From the NCBI RefSeq assembly GCF_014385435.1, contig NZ_JACSUD010000001.1, positions 372,001 through 436,000 of the forward strand: a DNA stretch of 64,000 nt. The letters are read 5' to 3'. A program made the translations under genes and the position numbers. The notes beneath the pieces were generated by a model that was not told the origin of the DNA, ran no database searches, and saw nothing but the letters and a program-made list of their open reading frames with translations. This stretch comes from Alloprevotella sp. Lung230 (GTDB taxonomy: Bacteria > Bacteroidota > Bacteroidia > Bacteroidales > Bacteroidaceae). How positions within the stretch are numbered: the stretch's first letter is position 1; each line of letters starts with the position of its first letter. Of the stretch, positions 36,124 through 45,732 are shown piece after piece.

Positions 36124-36342
36124 ATGAAAAGAAGAAGCAAAACTATCGCACAGCAATGCAGATACTATGAGGTGGACAATATCTTCGAGTATATGGTATC
36201 GGTTTACCTCAACGGAAATATCTCCGCCTTTGGAGAATTATTCAAGGAACTCAATCGGAGAGACAGAAAGGAATTTATCTCCTATCTCTTTTCAGAGGTC
36301 GAACCTATTCATATCCAAGAAATCATTTTAGCAACCATCTAA
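36124..36342 (+). CDS. hypothetical protein, ICE-encoded
   Basis: The 72-residue protein is basic at the N-terminus (MKRRSKTIAQQ) and then helical, with FEYMVSVYLNGNISAFGELFKEL. It is preceded by a 12-base gap and has AAAG-type spacing instead of a strong Shine-Dalgarno, as usual in Bacteroidetes. No domain is recognised. Confidence 0.6.
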   Translation: MKRRSKTIAQQCRYYEVDNIFEYMVSVYLNGNISAFGELFKELNRRDRKEFISYLFSEVEPIHIQEIILATI

Positions 36343-36353
36343 AAGTAAGAATA

Positions 36354-36650
36354 ATGGAAAAATTCAATTTTTATCAAGACAGAAAGGTTACTTGTTGGGA
36401 ACGTACCCACTTTGATGTAAAAGCCGAGAGTTACGAAGAAGCCGTTGCCATTGTCAAGTCGTGGCAGGGAGAGGACGTGCTTTGCTTTGAGGATGATGAG
36501 AATATCATCATCACAGACGGAGAGACCTTGTATGACACCTCCGAAAGTCTATCCGTAGAGGAAAACGGAGGGAAACCGACTATCGAGGTGTTTACGGACA
36601 ATGGAGAAGACATCATCAACAATAAACCCGATAACACTGAACAGATATGA
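36354..36650 (+). CDS. hypothetical protein, possibly DpnD/PcfM-like
   Basis: The 98-residue acidic protein begins with a beta-strand, then WERTHFDVKAESYEEAVAIVKSW. The pattern F-x-V-x-A-x-S-x-E-E-A resembles the small DpnD/PcfM-like domain. The tail is rich in Asp, Glu and Asn. Its stop overlaps the next start (ATGA). A second gene of this pattern lies at 39805-40035. Confidence 0.6.
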   Translation: MEKFNFYQDRKVTCWERTHFDVKAESYEEAVAIVKSWQGEDVLCFEDDENIIITDGETLYDTSESLSVEENGGKPTIEVFTDNGEDIINNKPDNTEQI

Positions 36651-37237
36651 GAACGGAAACAAGAACATACGAGGTATATAACCTCCACGAACTGACAAGG
36701 GAGGTACAAGCAAAGGCACACAGCCATTGGGCAGAACATTGCGACTATGCTTGGGACAGAGAGAACCGAGCCACATTGCAAGCCTTTGAACGGATTTTCA
36801 ATATCAAGGCGGAAAGATGGTCATACGACAGTTGTACCTACACCTATCGTTTCATTTCCCATTACAGCGAGGAGGAAAACAATATGAAAGGGACAAGACT
36901 TCTGAAATACCTTGTCAATAACTATTGGAACGACTTGTATCCACCCAAGACTTATTGGAGCGGAAACTACAAGAAGAAACGCAAGAGCCGTGTGTTTGTT
37001 TCGGACGATTGTGTGCTGACTGGCTACTGCATAGACTATGAAATCTTAAAACCCATATATGATTTTCTGAAAGCCCCCGATGACACCACCCTTTACGAAC
37101 TTATGGACAGGTGCTTGGACGGATTTTTCAAGGCTTGCAGGGACGATATGGAATATCAATTCAGCGAGGAAGCCTTTGCCGAGAGTTGCGAAGCAAACGA
37201 TTATGAGTTCCTATCAGACGGAACATTATTCAACTGA
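36647..37237 (+). CDS. conserved hypothetical protein of Bacteroides ICEs
   Basis: The 196-residue protein has a helical N-terminus, YEVYNLHELTREVQAKAHSHWAE, and aromatic-rich stretches. It has an acidic C-terminus (SEEAFAESCEANDYEFLSDGT). No catalytic motif is seen. It overlaps the preceding gene by 4 bases, so expression is coupled. I recall similar genes in the PcfK-ArdA-PcfJ block of conjugative transposons but no assigned function. Confidence 0.65.
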   Translation: MRTETRTYEVYNLHELTREVQAKAHSHWAEHCDYAWDRENRATLQAFERIFNIKAERWSYDSCTYTYRFISHYSEEENNMKGTRLLKYLVNNYWNDLYPPKTYWSGNYKKKRKSRVFVSDDCVLTGYCIDYEILKPIYDFLKAPDDTTLYELMDRCLDGFFKACRDDMEYQFSEEAFAESCEANDYEFLSDGTLFN

Positions 37238-37254
37238 TTAAAACATAAAAGACA

Positions 37255-37674
37255 ATGAAAGGTACAGAACATTTCAAAAGCGTAATCCAATGTTATTTGG
37301 AGAACCGAGCATCATACGATGAACTCTTTGCAGAGAGTTTCCGTAAGGAAAACAAGAACATAGACGAGTGTGTAACCTATATCCTCAGCGAGGTACAGAA
37401 AAGCGGTTGTTCGGGATTTTCGGACGATGAAATCTATTCTATGGCAGTGCATTACTATGATGAAGACGACATAGAGGTCGGCAAGCCCAATTCCTGCAAA
37501 GTGGTGGTAAACCACACCATCGAACTCACGGAGGAGGAGAAGGCGGAAGCCAGACAGAGAGCCGTAGAGCAGTACCAGTGTGAGGAACTTTCTAAAATTA
37601 AAAGCCGAAACGCAAAACCGAAGAAAGCGGAGACAACGGAAATCGCATCACAACCCTCACTATTCGAGTTTTAA
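37255..37674 (+). CDS. PcfK-like protein
   Basis: The 139-residue protein matches the PcfK-like family: MKGTEHFKSVIQCYLENRASYDELFAESF followed by CVTYILSEVQKSGCSGFSDDEIYSMAVHYYDEDD, and a charged C-terminal region ending QPSLFEF. The role in conjugation or regulation is not known. It precedes ardA and pcfJ, the usual company. Confidence 0.8.
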   Translation: MKGTEHFKSVIQCYLENRASYDELFAESFRKENKNIDECVTYILSEVQKSGCSGFSDDEIYSMAVHYYDEDDIEVGKPNSCKVVVNHTIELTEEEKAEARQRAVEQYQCEELSKIKSRNAKPKKAETTEIASQPSLFEF

Positions 37675-37696
37675 CTCCTTAAACAACGAAAGGAAA

Positions 37697-38227
37697 ATGG
37701 AAACAATGGATTTAAGCGAAGCACGCATCTATGTAGGCACTTATGCCAAGTACAACAACGGCTCATTGCAAGGCGAATGGGTGGAACTTTCGGACTTTTA
37801 CGATTTGGATGACTTTATGGAGCGTTGTGCCGAGATACACGAGGACGAGGAAGGACCCGAATATATGTTCCAAACGTGGGAGGAAATCCCCGATGGTCTG
37901 ATAGACGAGGGGTATTTGGAGGAAAACTTCTTTGAACTTCGGGACGAGTTGGACAGACTGAACAACACAGAGAAAGATGCCTTTTGGGTATGGGCGGACG
38001 GAAACAACATCAAACTAACCCAAGACGCATACAGCCTTGTAAAGTCTTTCCAATCCGCCTATATGGGCAGTTATGCAAGCAGGGAGGATTTTGCGGAGGA
38101 AATTGCAAAAATGGAGAATGAATTATCTGATTTTGCACTGATATACTTTGACTTCTCAAAATATGCCGATGACCTTTTCGACACGGACTTTTGGTATAAG
38201 GACGGCTATGTATTTCGCAACGAATAA
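37697..38227 (+). CDS. ardA: antirestriction protein ArdA
   Basis: The 176-residue acidic protein mimics B-form DNA and blocks type I restriction enzymes while the element enters a new host. ARIYVGTYAKYNNGSLQGEWVELSDF is the ArdA opening. Dense Asp/Glu clusters follow (ERCAEIHEDEEGPEYMFQTWEEIP). ATG 37697 fits the domain; a start at 37580 adds a basic tail that overlaps the previous gene. Confidence 0.9.
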   Translation: METMDLSEARIYVGTYAKYNNGSLQGEWVELSDFYDLDDFMERCAEIHEDEEGPEYMFQTWEEIPDGLIDEGYLEENFFELRDELDRLNNTEKDAFWVWADGNNIKLTQDAYSLVKSFQSAYMGSYASREDFAEEIAKMENELSDFALIYFDFSKYADDLFDTDFWYKDGYVFRNE

Positions 38228-38244
38228 AACAAGGAGGATAGATT

Positions 38245-39519
38245 ATGAAACCAAGAAATAAGTTTGAGAAGGTAGTCCTTGCCGAGAGCAAGCACCTTCG
38301 CCCGATAACCAAGACACAGAGCAAATGGGCATTCCGTGAGTGCATAGACCATTTCGCCTACCGACTGCCCAAAGGTCGCACAACGTGTATGGATTGTGGG
38401 CATAGTTGGACAATGGAAAAGGCAACGGACACTTGTACCTGCCCCCATTGTGGGGCAAGATTGCAGGTCAAGGAAACCTTTGAACGCAAGATTAGGCAGA
38501 AGCAGTACTTTACGATACTTACCGCTTGTGGAGAATACCAAGTACTAAGAATGTTTCTTCTTTCTGTGGAAATGGAGAAAGGCTGCAAGGCTATGCCCTA
38601 TGTTATAGAAATCGGTCAATATTGGTGGAACGCACAAGGACGGCAATCAGTAATAGCCGTTCAACGAACATTAGGCAGATACATTGACACCTTTTCTTTC
38701 TGTTCGCCTATGGCAGTACGCAACGATAACGAAGCCTACCGCCATATATCGTACTCACAGATATATCCCAAGTTCAAGGTTACAGACACACTCCGCAGGA
38801 ATGGATTTGAGAATGATTTTCACGACATAGCTCCGACAATCTTTATCCCCTCCATATTGTCCGACAGCAGAGCAGAAACCTTGCTGAAAGCAGGCAGAAC
38901 CGAGCGTCTGAAATACTTCCTCAACAATTCAAGGACATTTGACACTTGTTGGCAGTCCTATAAGGTTGCCACTCGAAACGGCTATGACATAGAGGACATT
39001 TCTATATGGTGCGACTATGTGGATATGCTCCGCAGATTGGACAAGGACACACACAGCCCGAAATATGTTTGCCCCACCGACCTGCATAGGGAACACGACC
39101 GCAGACAAAGCGAACTTCGCAAACAGAGAGAAAAGGAGGAAATAGAGAGGAAACGCAAAAAGGCAATGGAGGACGAGGAGCGTTTTCAAGAACTCAAATC
39201 CAAGTTCTTCGGTATCCGTTTCACGGACGGCATAATCCAAGTCCACGTATTGGAGAGTGTACAGGAGCATTTGGAGGAGGGAACGGCAATGCACCATTGC
39301 GTATTCTCCAACGAGTACTACCTCAAAGAGAACTCGCTGATACTTTCGGCAACCATTGAGGGCAGACGGATAGAAACGATTGAAGTCAATTTGGATACGC
39401 TCAAAGTGGTGCAAAGTCGTGGCGTGTGCAACAAGAACACGGAATATCACGACCAAATCGTGAGCCTTGTCAATGCCAACCGCAAATTGATAAGGCAGAG
39501 AATGAGGGCGACAGCATAA
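38245..39519 (+). CDS. PcfJ-like protein
   Basis: The 424-residue protein has a Zn ribbon near residues 52-75, CMDCGHSWTMEKATDTCTCPHCG, with paired Cys. A charged coiled stretch (about 280-310, REHDRRQSELRKQREKEE) follows. The C-terminal PcfJ block is EEGTAMHHCVFSNEYYLKENSLIL ... TLKVVQSRGVCNKN. The PcfJ role is not defined biochemically. It is 17 bases after ardA in the same operon. Confidence 0.85.
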   Translation: MKPRNKFEKVVLAESKHLRPITKTQSKWAFRECIDHFAYRLPKGRTTCMDCGHSWTMEKATDTCTCPHCGARLQVKETFERKIRQKQYFTILTACGEYQVLRMFLLSVEMEKGCKAMPYVIEIGQYWWNAQGRQSVIAVQRTLGRYIDTFSFCSPMAVRNDNEAYRHISYSQIYPKFKVTDTLRRNGFENDFHDIAPTIFIPSILSDSRAETLLKAGRTERLKYFLNNSRTFDTCWQSYKVATRNGYDIEDISIWCDYVDMLRRLDKDTHSPKYVCPTDLHREHDRRQSELRKQREKEEIERKRKKAMEDEERFQELKSKFFGIRFTDGIIQVHVLESVQEHLEEGTAMHHCVFSNEYYLKENSLILSATIEGRRIETIEVNLDTLKVVQSRGVCNKNTEYHDQIVSLVNANRKLIRQRMRATA

Positions 39520-39545
39520 GCAACAATCACCAAAACATCACAGAT

Positions 39546-39800
39546 ATGAAAGCAGAAATAGAAAGCATCGTATGCAACTGGGCGGACGAGATACCTAATA
39601 TCCTTGTAAGGGTAATCAATGCCATTACCCTATCCGCCAATGAAGAGGAACTGAGGGCTGCTGTCAAGAGGATAGCCGAAGAAACGGAACTTGACAAGTT
39701 CTTTGCCTATGGTTACGGCACACATCATTTTTGGCTTACCCACCGCAGGTTATCGAATGGTGAGCCAATGGAACACAGATTATTAAAGGTTGAGTTTTGA
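39546..39800 (+). CDS. hypothetical protein, ICE-encoded
   Basis: The 84-residue protein starts MKAEIESIVCNWADEIPNILVRVINAITLSANEEEL, a helical part, and ends in a basic, aromatic stretch. No family is recognised. It follows pcfJ by 26 bases. ATG 39546 is used because the longer frame overlaps pcfJ by 94 bases. Confidence 0.6.
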   Translation: MKAEIESIVCNWADEIPNILVRVINAITLSANEEELRAAVKRIAEETELDKFFAYGYGTHHFWLTHRRLSNGEPMEHRLLKVEF

Positions 39801-39804
39801 GAAT

Positions 39805-40035
39805 ATGAAGAAGAGAGTTTACAGAGTACGGACACAATACATTTTCGAGGGAGTGTTTGAGGTGGTTGCCGAGAGCAGGGAGGAAGCACGGCAAAAGGTC
39901 ATTCAAAATTGCGGATTGGTAATGGGTGGAAACATTCACAGCACCCTGCCCGATGAGGAGGTAAATTGGGCTTTCTCCACTCACCCCGAAGTCAGGACGG
40001 GATGGATAACTGTTCAAGAAAAACTGACGGAGTAA
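39805..40035 (+). CDS. small DpnD/PcfM-like protein
   Basis: The 76-residue protein YRVRTQYIFEGVFEVVAESREEARQKVIQNC has the F-x-V-x-A-x-S-x-E-E-A pattern of the DpnD/PcfM family. It is the last gene of the plus-strand block; a perfect terminator follows its stop. Confidence 0.65.
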   Translation: MKKRVYRVRTQYIFEGVFEVVAESREEARQKVIQNCGLVMGGNIHSTLPDEEVNWAFSTHPEVRTGWITVQEKLTE

Positions 40036-40066
40036 AGCGGTCGGCAGATTTGCCGACCGCTCCTTT
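40036..40066 (+). terminator. terminator of the PcfJ block
   Basis: Perfect 11-bp stem AGCGGTCGGCA (40036-40046) / TGCCGACCGCT (40051-40061), 4-base loop, then CCTTTC. Another inverted pair GTTACTTTTGA (40127-40137) / TCAAAAGTAAC (40155-40165) follows and may serve the convergent HerA gene. Confidence 0.85.
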
Positions 40067-40201
40067 CTTTCGTGAGCTTCGGGCGGACAAAGAAAGGAGC
40101 AAAGAAACCCTAATGAAAAACACCTCGTTACTTTTGACAGTGAGTTGAGACGGCTCAAAAGTAACAAAAAGCCATTTCTAAACGAGATTTATTTTTCGTT
40201 A

Positions 40202-42307
40202 TTAGTGTTTATTTTTTTCTCCTTTTTCCCATGCTTTTGCAATATCCTTGTATGCTGGAAAATCATCAGATGGATTTTGAATCCAATTCTCAATGAACTT
40301 TGGATTATTACTATTGGGTCTGGGATTAGCTGTATTCATTCGAACTTGTACAGGAGTTCTTACTGCATCTCCCATTATAATCGCATGTTGTTGTGGCAAT
40401 ATCGGCAATTGTTGTAAAATATCGTTATTAGCTGCTGAAACTAATTGTCGCACATAAGTCTGGTCATCAGGATTTTGTAAGCGATGTACGACAAAAGAAT
40501 TACATTGCGATAATACTGTTTTAGATAATTCTGATGGTCTTTGACTTGAAATCAATAATGAGACACCATATTTTCGTCCTTCACGAGCTATTCTTTCAAA
40601 AACTTTTTTAGAAATAGACTCCTTATCTCCTCTATTCCTTTCTGGGATGTAGTTTTGCGCCTCCTCTAAAGCTATAACTATGGGCATTTTCCCGCGTTCT
40701 TCTTCGGGAAAACGAGAAACAAACTCAAGTATGAGTCTCCCTACCAATCCTGTTATTGTTTCCAATACATCAAAAGGCAACAATGACATATCTATAATGG
40801 TGATTTGATTTGCCTTTTTGGTGTCATCCGCCTTTGTTTTGTCCTTGTAAAATAGCGTAAAAAAGTCATCATCTTCTTGTGAATACACTTTACAGAAATC
40901 TCCAAGTACAAAAGCTATAAATTTTGCAAGAGAGTTTTCTATTTCTGCAGTTTGATCCATCATTAAAGGTTGACACAACCTTTCGTCTCCAAGGTAAGAT
41001 TGTAAACGTAATCTTAGAGTGGATACAAACTCTCGTAGTTTATTCCCTGAATTTTCTTGTTCAATGATTGCTTCTTCAAAATAACGATTTATTAATTCCT
41101 CAAAGTTAAAATAAATCGGCAAATCAATATTACGTTCTTCAGCTGTTTCTTGTGAACGGATTGTTTGATTGTAAGTAGACAATTCTTTTTCTATGTTTTC
41201 GCTAAACTCCGATAAAACCTGTGAACTTACACAACCATTTAAATAGTTGCCATTTTTACTAAGTTTAGATTTCTCCTCTAATAATCTCTGCAATGATGAT
41301 ATGATGTTATTTTTATCAAAATCTGTTTCTAAAGAGCTGAACTCATTTATAAAATCCTCAAGCTCTGAATATATCGTGTTTTTTATCACGAAATTATTAG
41401 TTAAACACTCATTCCTAATAATCTCCAGTTTTGATAGATATGTTTGTGGAATATTTCTTTTTATTACAGCGACACTTTGATTCTTTGATAAGGATAGTGC
41501 CCTCTTGAAAATCGGTGTCTGCGTACCGGCAGTAGGAGTAAACAAATAATCAAAATCTGAAAAGTTCATAAACCAAAAAGGAACTTTCAATCCATCCTTA
41601 TCTATATGAAATGGATTTACCTCTTTTAATTTGGCATAAGGAACTTCTTTTGTCCCCATAAAAGCTTGTTTATATTCTCCATTTGTATCAAACACAACGA
41701 AATGAGCACTCTGTAGCAACTGTCCATTGTATTTAAAACTAAATAAACTTTGGATAATAGATGCAAATGTACAGGACTTTCCTGAACCAGTATTGCCTAA
41801 AATGGCTGAATGTTTCCCAAAGAATTTATCAGGATTAATTTTTATTTTATAGTCGGTGAAAGATGGTGAGGTCCCTATCGGGAGATAATAATCTTCAGAA
41901 AAATCTATATTATCCTTAGGTTGCTGATCGAAAATAGCATCTAAATCTTCTCGAACTACATACCAGACAGGATTATCAAGAATAGGATAATTATAAACTC
42001 CTTGAATATACCTTCCGTCATTTTCTATAGTTCCTATCATTGTGGCAATAAGAAAACGAGAAGATTTAGTCAAGAATATAGCTTCTTTATTTTTTCCTAA
42101 TTCTGTTTCATCTATAGCCCTTACGCTTGTTACCATAGCAACAATTCTATCTGCTCCAATAGGTATTATCACATAGGAATTAATACGAGCGACTTCGTAG
42201 ATGTCCTCATATCCACTTTTATATAAACTTTTTAGGTCATCATCTAATCTGATGAATACCCTAAAGCTATCTACGGAAATAACCTTTCCTATATTTCTGT
42301 CTGACAT
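40202..42307 (-). CDS. HerA-like hexameric ATPase, partner of SIR2 gene
   Basis: The 701-residue protein has an N-terminal HAS-barrel-like region (7-66, IGKVISVDSFRVFIRL ... VAMVTSVRAID) and a DUF87/HerA ATPase core. Walker A GNTGSGKS is at 171-178, Walker B is IVIALEEAQNYIP, and the HerA sensor/arginine region SQRPSELSKTVLSQCNSFVVHRLQNPDD follows. Codon use is AT-rich against its neighbours. Such ATPases pair with SIR2 NADases in SIR2-HerA phage defence. A matching SIR2 gene lies on the same strand upstream, but 10 kb away. A DNA-translocation role without defence cannot be excluded. Confidence 0.88.
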   Translation of the reverse strand: MSDRNIGKVISVDSFRVFIRLDDDLKSLYKSGYEDIYEVARINSYVIIPIGADRIVAMVTSVRAIDETELGKNKEAIFLTKSSRFLIATMIGTIENDGRYIQGVYNYPILDNPVWYVVREDLDAIFDQQPKDNIDFSEDYYLPIGTSPSFTDYKIKINPDKFFGKHSAILGNTGSGKSCTFASIIQSLFSFKYNGQLLQSAHFVVFDTNGEYKQAFMGTKEVPYAKLKEVNPFHIDKDGLKVPFWFMNFSDFDYLFTPTAGTQTPIFKRALSLSKNQSVAVIKRNIPQTYLSKLEIIRNECLTNNFVIKNTIYSELEDFINEFSSLETDFDKNNIISSLQRLLEEKSKLSKNGNYLNGCVSSQVLSEFSENIEKELSTYNQTIRSQETAEERNIDLPIYFNFEELINRYFEEAIIEQENSGNKLREFVSTLRLRLQSYLGDERLCQPLMMDQTAEIENSLAKFIAFVLGDFCKVYSQEDDDFFTLFYKDKTKADDTKKANQITIIDMSLLPFDVLETITGLVGRLILEFVSRFPEEERGKMPIVIALEEAQNYIPERNRGDKESISKKVFERIAREGRKYGVSLLISSQRPSELSKTVLSQCNSFVVHRLQNPDDQTYVRQLVSAANNDILQQLPILPQQHAIIMGDAVRTPVQVRMNTANPRPNSNNPKFIENWIQNPSDDFPAYKDIAKAWEKGEKNKH

Positions 42308-42641
42308 TTTTTTCAGATTTTCATTTTGTTGTTAATAAAGAATTCAAGGTCGTTGCTATATTTTCTGCGGAAGTATGGGAGTAGAAAGCAGAAAATGGCA
42401 TAAAACTCATATCTGACTGAAATACAGCGGATATTGCTTGTTTCTTCTTAGGGTTGCATCATAGGAAACAGGCAGAAAAGGGAGCGAAAAGGAGGGAGTT
42501 CAGTTACCAAATCGTTCGAAAAACGATGAAAGGAAAAGGACGGCTGAAAGTGGTAACTAAAACGGAGTTTTCTCTTTCATTATCAATGTTTTGCATCGTT
42601 CAAAGTTCCTCAAAGAAGTGTAATTTTGCAAGTAAAAAACA
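42308..42641. other. divergent region HerA / int1
   Basis: A 334-base stretch. Nested palindromes GTTACCA (42503-42509) / TGGTAAC (42551-42557) and ATCGTT (42511-42516) / AACGAT (42522-42527) lie upstream of int1 and could be recombinase or regulator sites. GTAATTTTGC (42620-42629) includes a -7 box for int1. Confidence 0.5.
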
Positions 42642-43895
42642 ATGGAAAAAGAAAAATTCAAGCTGCTTTTCTACCTCAAGAGAGGTACGCAGGACAAAAA
42701 CGGAAAAAGTCCCATCATGGGACGCATCAGCGCAGGACGCTCTATGGTACAGTTCAGTTGCAAATGCTCGTGTACTCCTCGTTTGTGGGACAGTCGCAAA
42801 AACCGACTGCTGGGCAAGAGTGCCGAAGCCGTATCGGTAAACAAGGAACTTGACCGCCTTCAGGTGAGCATACACAAGGTTTATGAGTCTCTTTCGGGTA
42901 AATCCGATGCTCCCATCACGGCAGAGCGAGTACGGGAGCTTGTATTCGGACTGAACAGTGAGTCACAAGGACTGCTGCATCATACAGACGAGTATATCGA
43001 CCGCTTCCGTGAGCGTGTGGGCATAGACCGCAGCGAACGCAGACTAAAATGCCTGTTGCTCTTTCACAAGCATCTGGCAAACTTCGTCAGGTATCGCTAC
43101 CGTGTGGAGGATATTCCCGTGCAGAAAGCCGACATCGCCTTTATCAAAGACTTGGAGGACTACTTCGCCAAAGAAAAGGGATTCAAGCTCAACACTTCGG
43201 CTGGCTATCTCTCCATGCTGGCTTCCTTGCTCAAAGACCTGCATAAACGGCACATCATTGACACCTATCCCTTCATCAACCATTCCATTCGTTGGGAAGT
43301 GGGTACTCCACGTTACATCACAAGGGAGGAGGTAGGTCTTATCGCAGCCTTGGGAGAAGATAAATTGCAAGGCTATGAAAAAGTGTCGAGGGATATGTTC
43401 CTTTTCTCCTGCCTGACGGGGCTTTCCTATACCGACGTGTATCACTTGACGGAGCAGCACGTCTTTCACGAAGCGGGAATGACTTGGATACGCAAGCCGA
43501 GAATAAAGACGGGCAACGTGTGCCACATCCCCCTACTTCCCGAAGCCACTGCCATTATCGAGCGTTATCGGGGCATTCACACGAGGGCTTTCCGACACGA
43601 ACCGCCCAAGGGGTATCTGCTGCCCATACCCGGATGCGACACGGTAAACATACACCTCAAAAAGATAGCACGGCTTTGCGGTATTCAGAAAACGCTGACC
43701 TATCACATGGCACGGCATACCTTCGCATCTCAGATGACACTGTCGGAGGGCGTGTCCATTGAGAGCGTTTCCAAAATGCTCGGACACAGTCAAATCAAAA
43801 CCACGCAAGTGTATGCGGAGACATCTCCCGAGCGTGTCTTTCTGGACATAGAGAAAATACTTCCACAACTCGCACATTATCAACTGACCAACTAA
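42642..43895 (+). CDS. tyrosine recombinase (integrase) 1
   Basis: The 417-residue protein has an N-terminal arm-binding region, a SAM-like core-binding domain (about 130-220) and a catalytic domain with LTYHMARHTFAS (HxxR) and LGHSQIKTTQVYAE (His and the nucleophile Tyr). The usual first Arg is replaced in CLTGLSYTDV, as in IntDOT-type enzymes. It should integrate, excise or invert DNA. int2 follows 12 bases downstream. Confidence 0.92.
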   Translation: MEKEKFKLLFYLKRGTQDKNGKSPIMGRISAGRSMVQFSCKCSCTPRLWDSRKNRLLGKSAEAVSVNKELDRLQVSIHKVYESLSGKSDAPITAERVRELVFGLNSESQGLLHHTDEYIDRFRERVGIDRSERRLKCLLLFHKHLANFVRYRYRVEDIPVQKADIAFIKDLEDYFAKEKGFKLNTSAGYLSMLASLLKDLHKRHIIDTYPFINHSIRWEVGTPRYITREEVGLIAALGEDKLQGYEKVSRDMFLFSCLTGLSYTDVYHLTEQHVFHEAGMTWIRKPRIKTGNVCHIPLLPEATAIIERYRGIHTRAFRHEPPKGYLLPIPGCDTVNIHLKKIARLCGIQKTLTYHMARHTFASQMTLSEGVSIESVSKMLGHSQIKTTQVYAETSPERVFLDIEKILPQLAHYQLTN

Positions 43896-43907
43896 AACCG
43901 CAGAACA

Positions 43908-45191
43908 ATGAAAAGTACATTTGCCATACTATTCTACATAGATAGAAGCAAGACCAATGAAGACGGACTATGCGTAATCCGTTGCCGTATCACCTGTAAT
44001 GGAACGTCCTCATCGTTTTCCACGCAGTTGCAAACTTCCCCCGACGAGTGGCTTGCCCGAAAAGGGTGCATCAAGGCGACAACAGGTAATTCAAGCGGCA
44101 TCAATCTGCAACTGAACTCAATAGAAGAGTGCTTGCATTCACTCTATGAACGTACATTAAGGGAAGAAAACTATATCACGGCGGAATACCTCAAGGAGCG
44201 TTATATGCAGCAAAGTCGCCCCATGCCAACACTTACGGAGCTATATCAATCCGTTTGTGAATACAAGGAGGAATTGCAGGGCAGAACATTAAGCAAGGCA
44301 ACTGTCAGGGCTTTTAAGGACAGCTACAAGAGTTTTGTTCATTTCCTGCAAGTAAGGGACAGGGCAGACTGTATGCCCACAGAGGTGGACAAGACTTTGC
44401 TTGAGGACTATCGCCTTTTTATGCTTCGGGACTTGGGAAACAAGGAAAGCAGTGTCGGCAACCGCCTACGCCACTTGCATCAGGTCATTCGCAAGGCATT
44501 GCAGGAGCGATACGTTCGTGAAGACCCTTTTGAACTCATAGACATAGAAACGCCTACCTACGAGCGCAATGCACTTACGGCGGACGACCTGCAAAAACTC
44601 TTGGCTTACCGTCCGCACCGCTCGACAGATAACCATTGCAGACTTATTTTCCTCTTGGGATGTTTCACGGGGCTGGCATTCTCAGACTTAAAGAAACTCC
44701 GAATGGACGATGTTTATACATTCGGGGATGGGCGTAGGTACATATCGCTCTGTCGAACAAAGACACAGAACAGAAGTATTGTCCCGTTGCTGCCCGTTGC
44801 CGAGAAAATACTCGCCATTGTGAGCCACGGACGAAGGGAGGGGCTTTTCTTTCGAGAGTTTCCCAGCAACAGTAATTTCAATAGAACTATTCAGGAGATA
44901 TGTATTAAGGCAGGACTGCCACCGCATACTCAAGCGACCTCGCACACCGCACGGCACACCTTTGCCACGACCATCTGTCTGGAGAACGGACTTCCGATAG
45001 AGACGGTGAGCAAGATGCTGGGGCATCGCTTCATCTCCACGACCGAGATTTATGCACGGGTGACCAAGAGCAAGATTGCCAAGGAAATGCAACCCCTGAT
45101 GGGTAGTGAGCATACAAGGGTACTGCGTAAAGCCTTACGGCTGTGTCCGTCAAGAACACCGAAAAAGTCAAGTCCCATAATTGGGATGTAA
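43908..45191 (+). CDS. tyrosine recombinase (integrase) 2
   Basis: The 427-residue second recombinase has an arm-binding part FYIDRSKTNEDGLCVIRCRITCNG, a SAM-like core domain, and catalytic TSHTARHTFATT, LGHRFISTTEIYAR. The Arg I site reads CFTGLAFSDL, again without Arg. Tandem tyrosine recombinases occur on several Bacteroidetes elements, where both may be needed. A Lys/Ser-rich tail extends past the nucleophile. Confidence 0.92.
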   Translation: MKSTFAILFYIDRSKTNEDGLCVIRCRITCNGTSSSFSTQLQTSPDEWLARKGCIKATTGNSSGINLQLNSIEECLHSLYERTLREENYITAEYLKERYMQQSRPMPTLTELYQSVCEYKEELQGRTLSKATVRAFKDSYKSFVHFLQVRDRADCMPTEVDKTLLEDYRLFMLRDLGNKESSVGNRLRHLHQVIRKALQERYVREDPFELIDIETPTYERNALTADDLQKLLAYRPHRSTDNHCRLIFLLGCFTGLAFSDLKKLRMDDVYTFGDGRRYISLCRTKTQNRSIVPLLPVAEKILAIVSHGRREGLFFREFPSNSNFNRTIQEICIKAGLPPHTQATSHTARHTFATTICLENGLPIETVSKMLGHRFISTTEIYARVTKSKIAKEMQPLMGSEHTRVLRKALRLCPSRTPKKSSPIIGM

Positions 45192-45246
45192 CAGCCGTAA
45201 TGAATGATTCAAAAAAAAGAAGTCCAACTTTTTAACAAGAAAAACA

Positions 45247-45732
45247 ATGAAACAGAAGAACAAAAAGGAACTTTCCTACTTCCGATTGAAGTTAAGAAGT
45301 TACATGAGTGAGCATCACCCCGAAAAGTTGCAAGATACGGAGTTTATCACTGCACGGGCAGATATGGCTCTCACAGTTTACTGCGATGCTGTAGCACAAG
45401 GCTTTACACACATTGAAGCGGAGAGCATGGCAAGCGAGGCATTGTATCAAGGCTTGCACTTTTCCAAGTACGATACGCTTATATCCGTGTTGGAAAACGA
45501 GTTTGAAAGGGAACTTCCTGCACCGCTCCCAGAGAAACTCGTACCTATACTGTTGTCGAACAAGGCTGTTCAAGCCACATTCGACAAGTTCGGTTTGACG
45601 GACACATTGGCTTCTGACGAGCAATACGGCCGTCTTTACACCGAACTGACAGGCACGATAGTGCTGCTCATCGAGAGCAACAATCTGCCAACGGTCAGAC
45701 TGACGGAGGAAGCAAGCCTGAAGGCGTTGTAG
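45247..45732 (+). CDS. DUF1896-family protein
   Basis: The 161-residue protein KKELSYFRLKLRSYMSEHHPEKLQDTEFI ... YCDAVAQGFTHIEAESMASEALYQGLHFSKYDTL fits DUF1896, common on Bacteroides conjugative elements beside recombinases. Function is unknown. No membrane segment is seen. It is 55 bases after int2. Confidence 0.85.
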   Translation: MKQKNKKELSYFRLKLRSYMSEHHPEKLQDTEFITARADMALTVYCDAVAQGFTHIEAESMASEALYQGLHFSKYDTLISVLENEFERELPAPLPEKLVPILLSNKAVQATFDKFGLTDTLASDEQYGRLYTELTGTIVLLIESNNLPTVRLTEEASLKAL

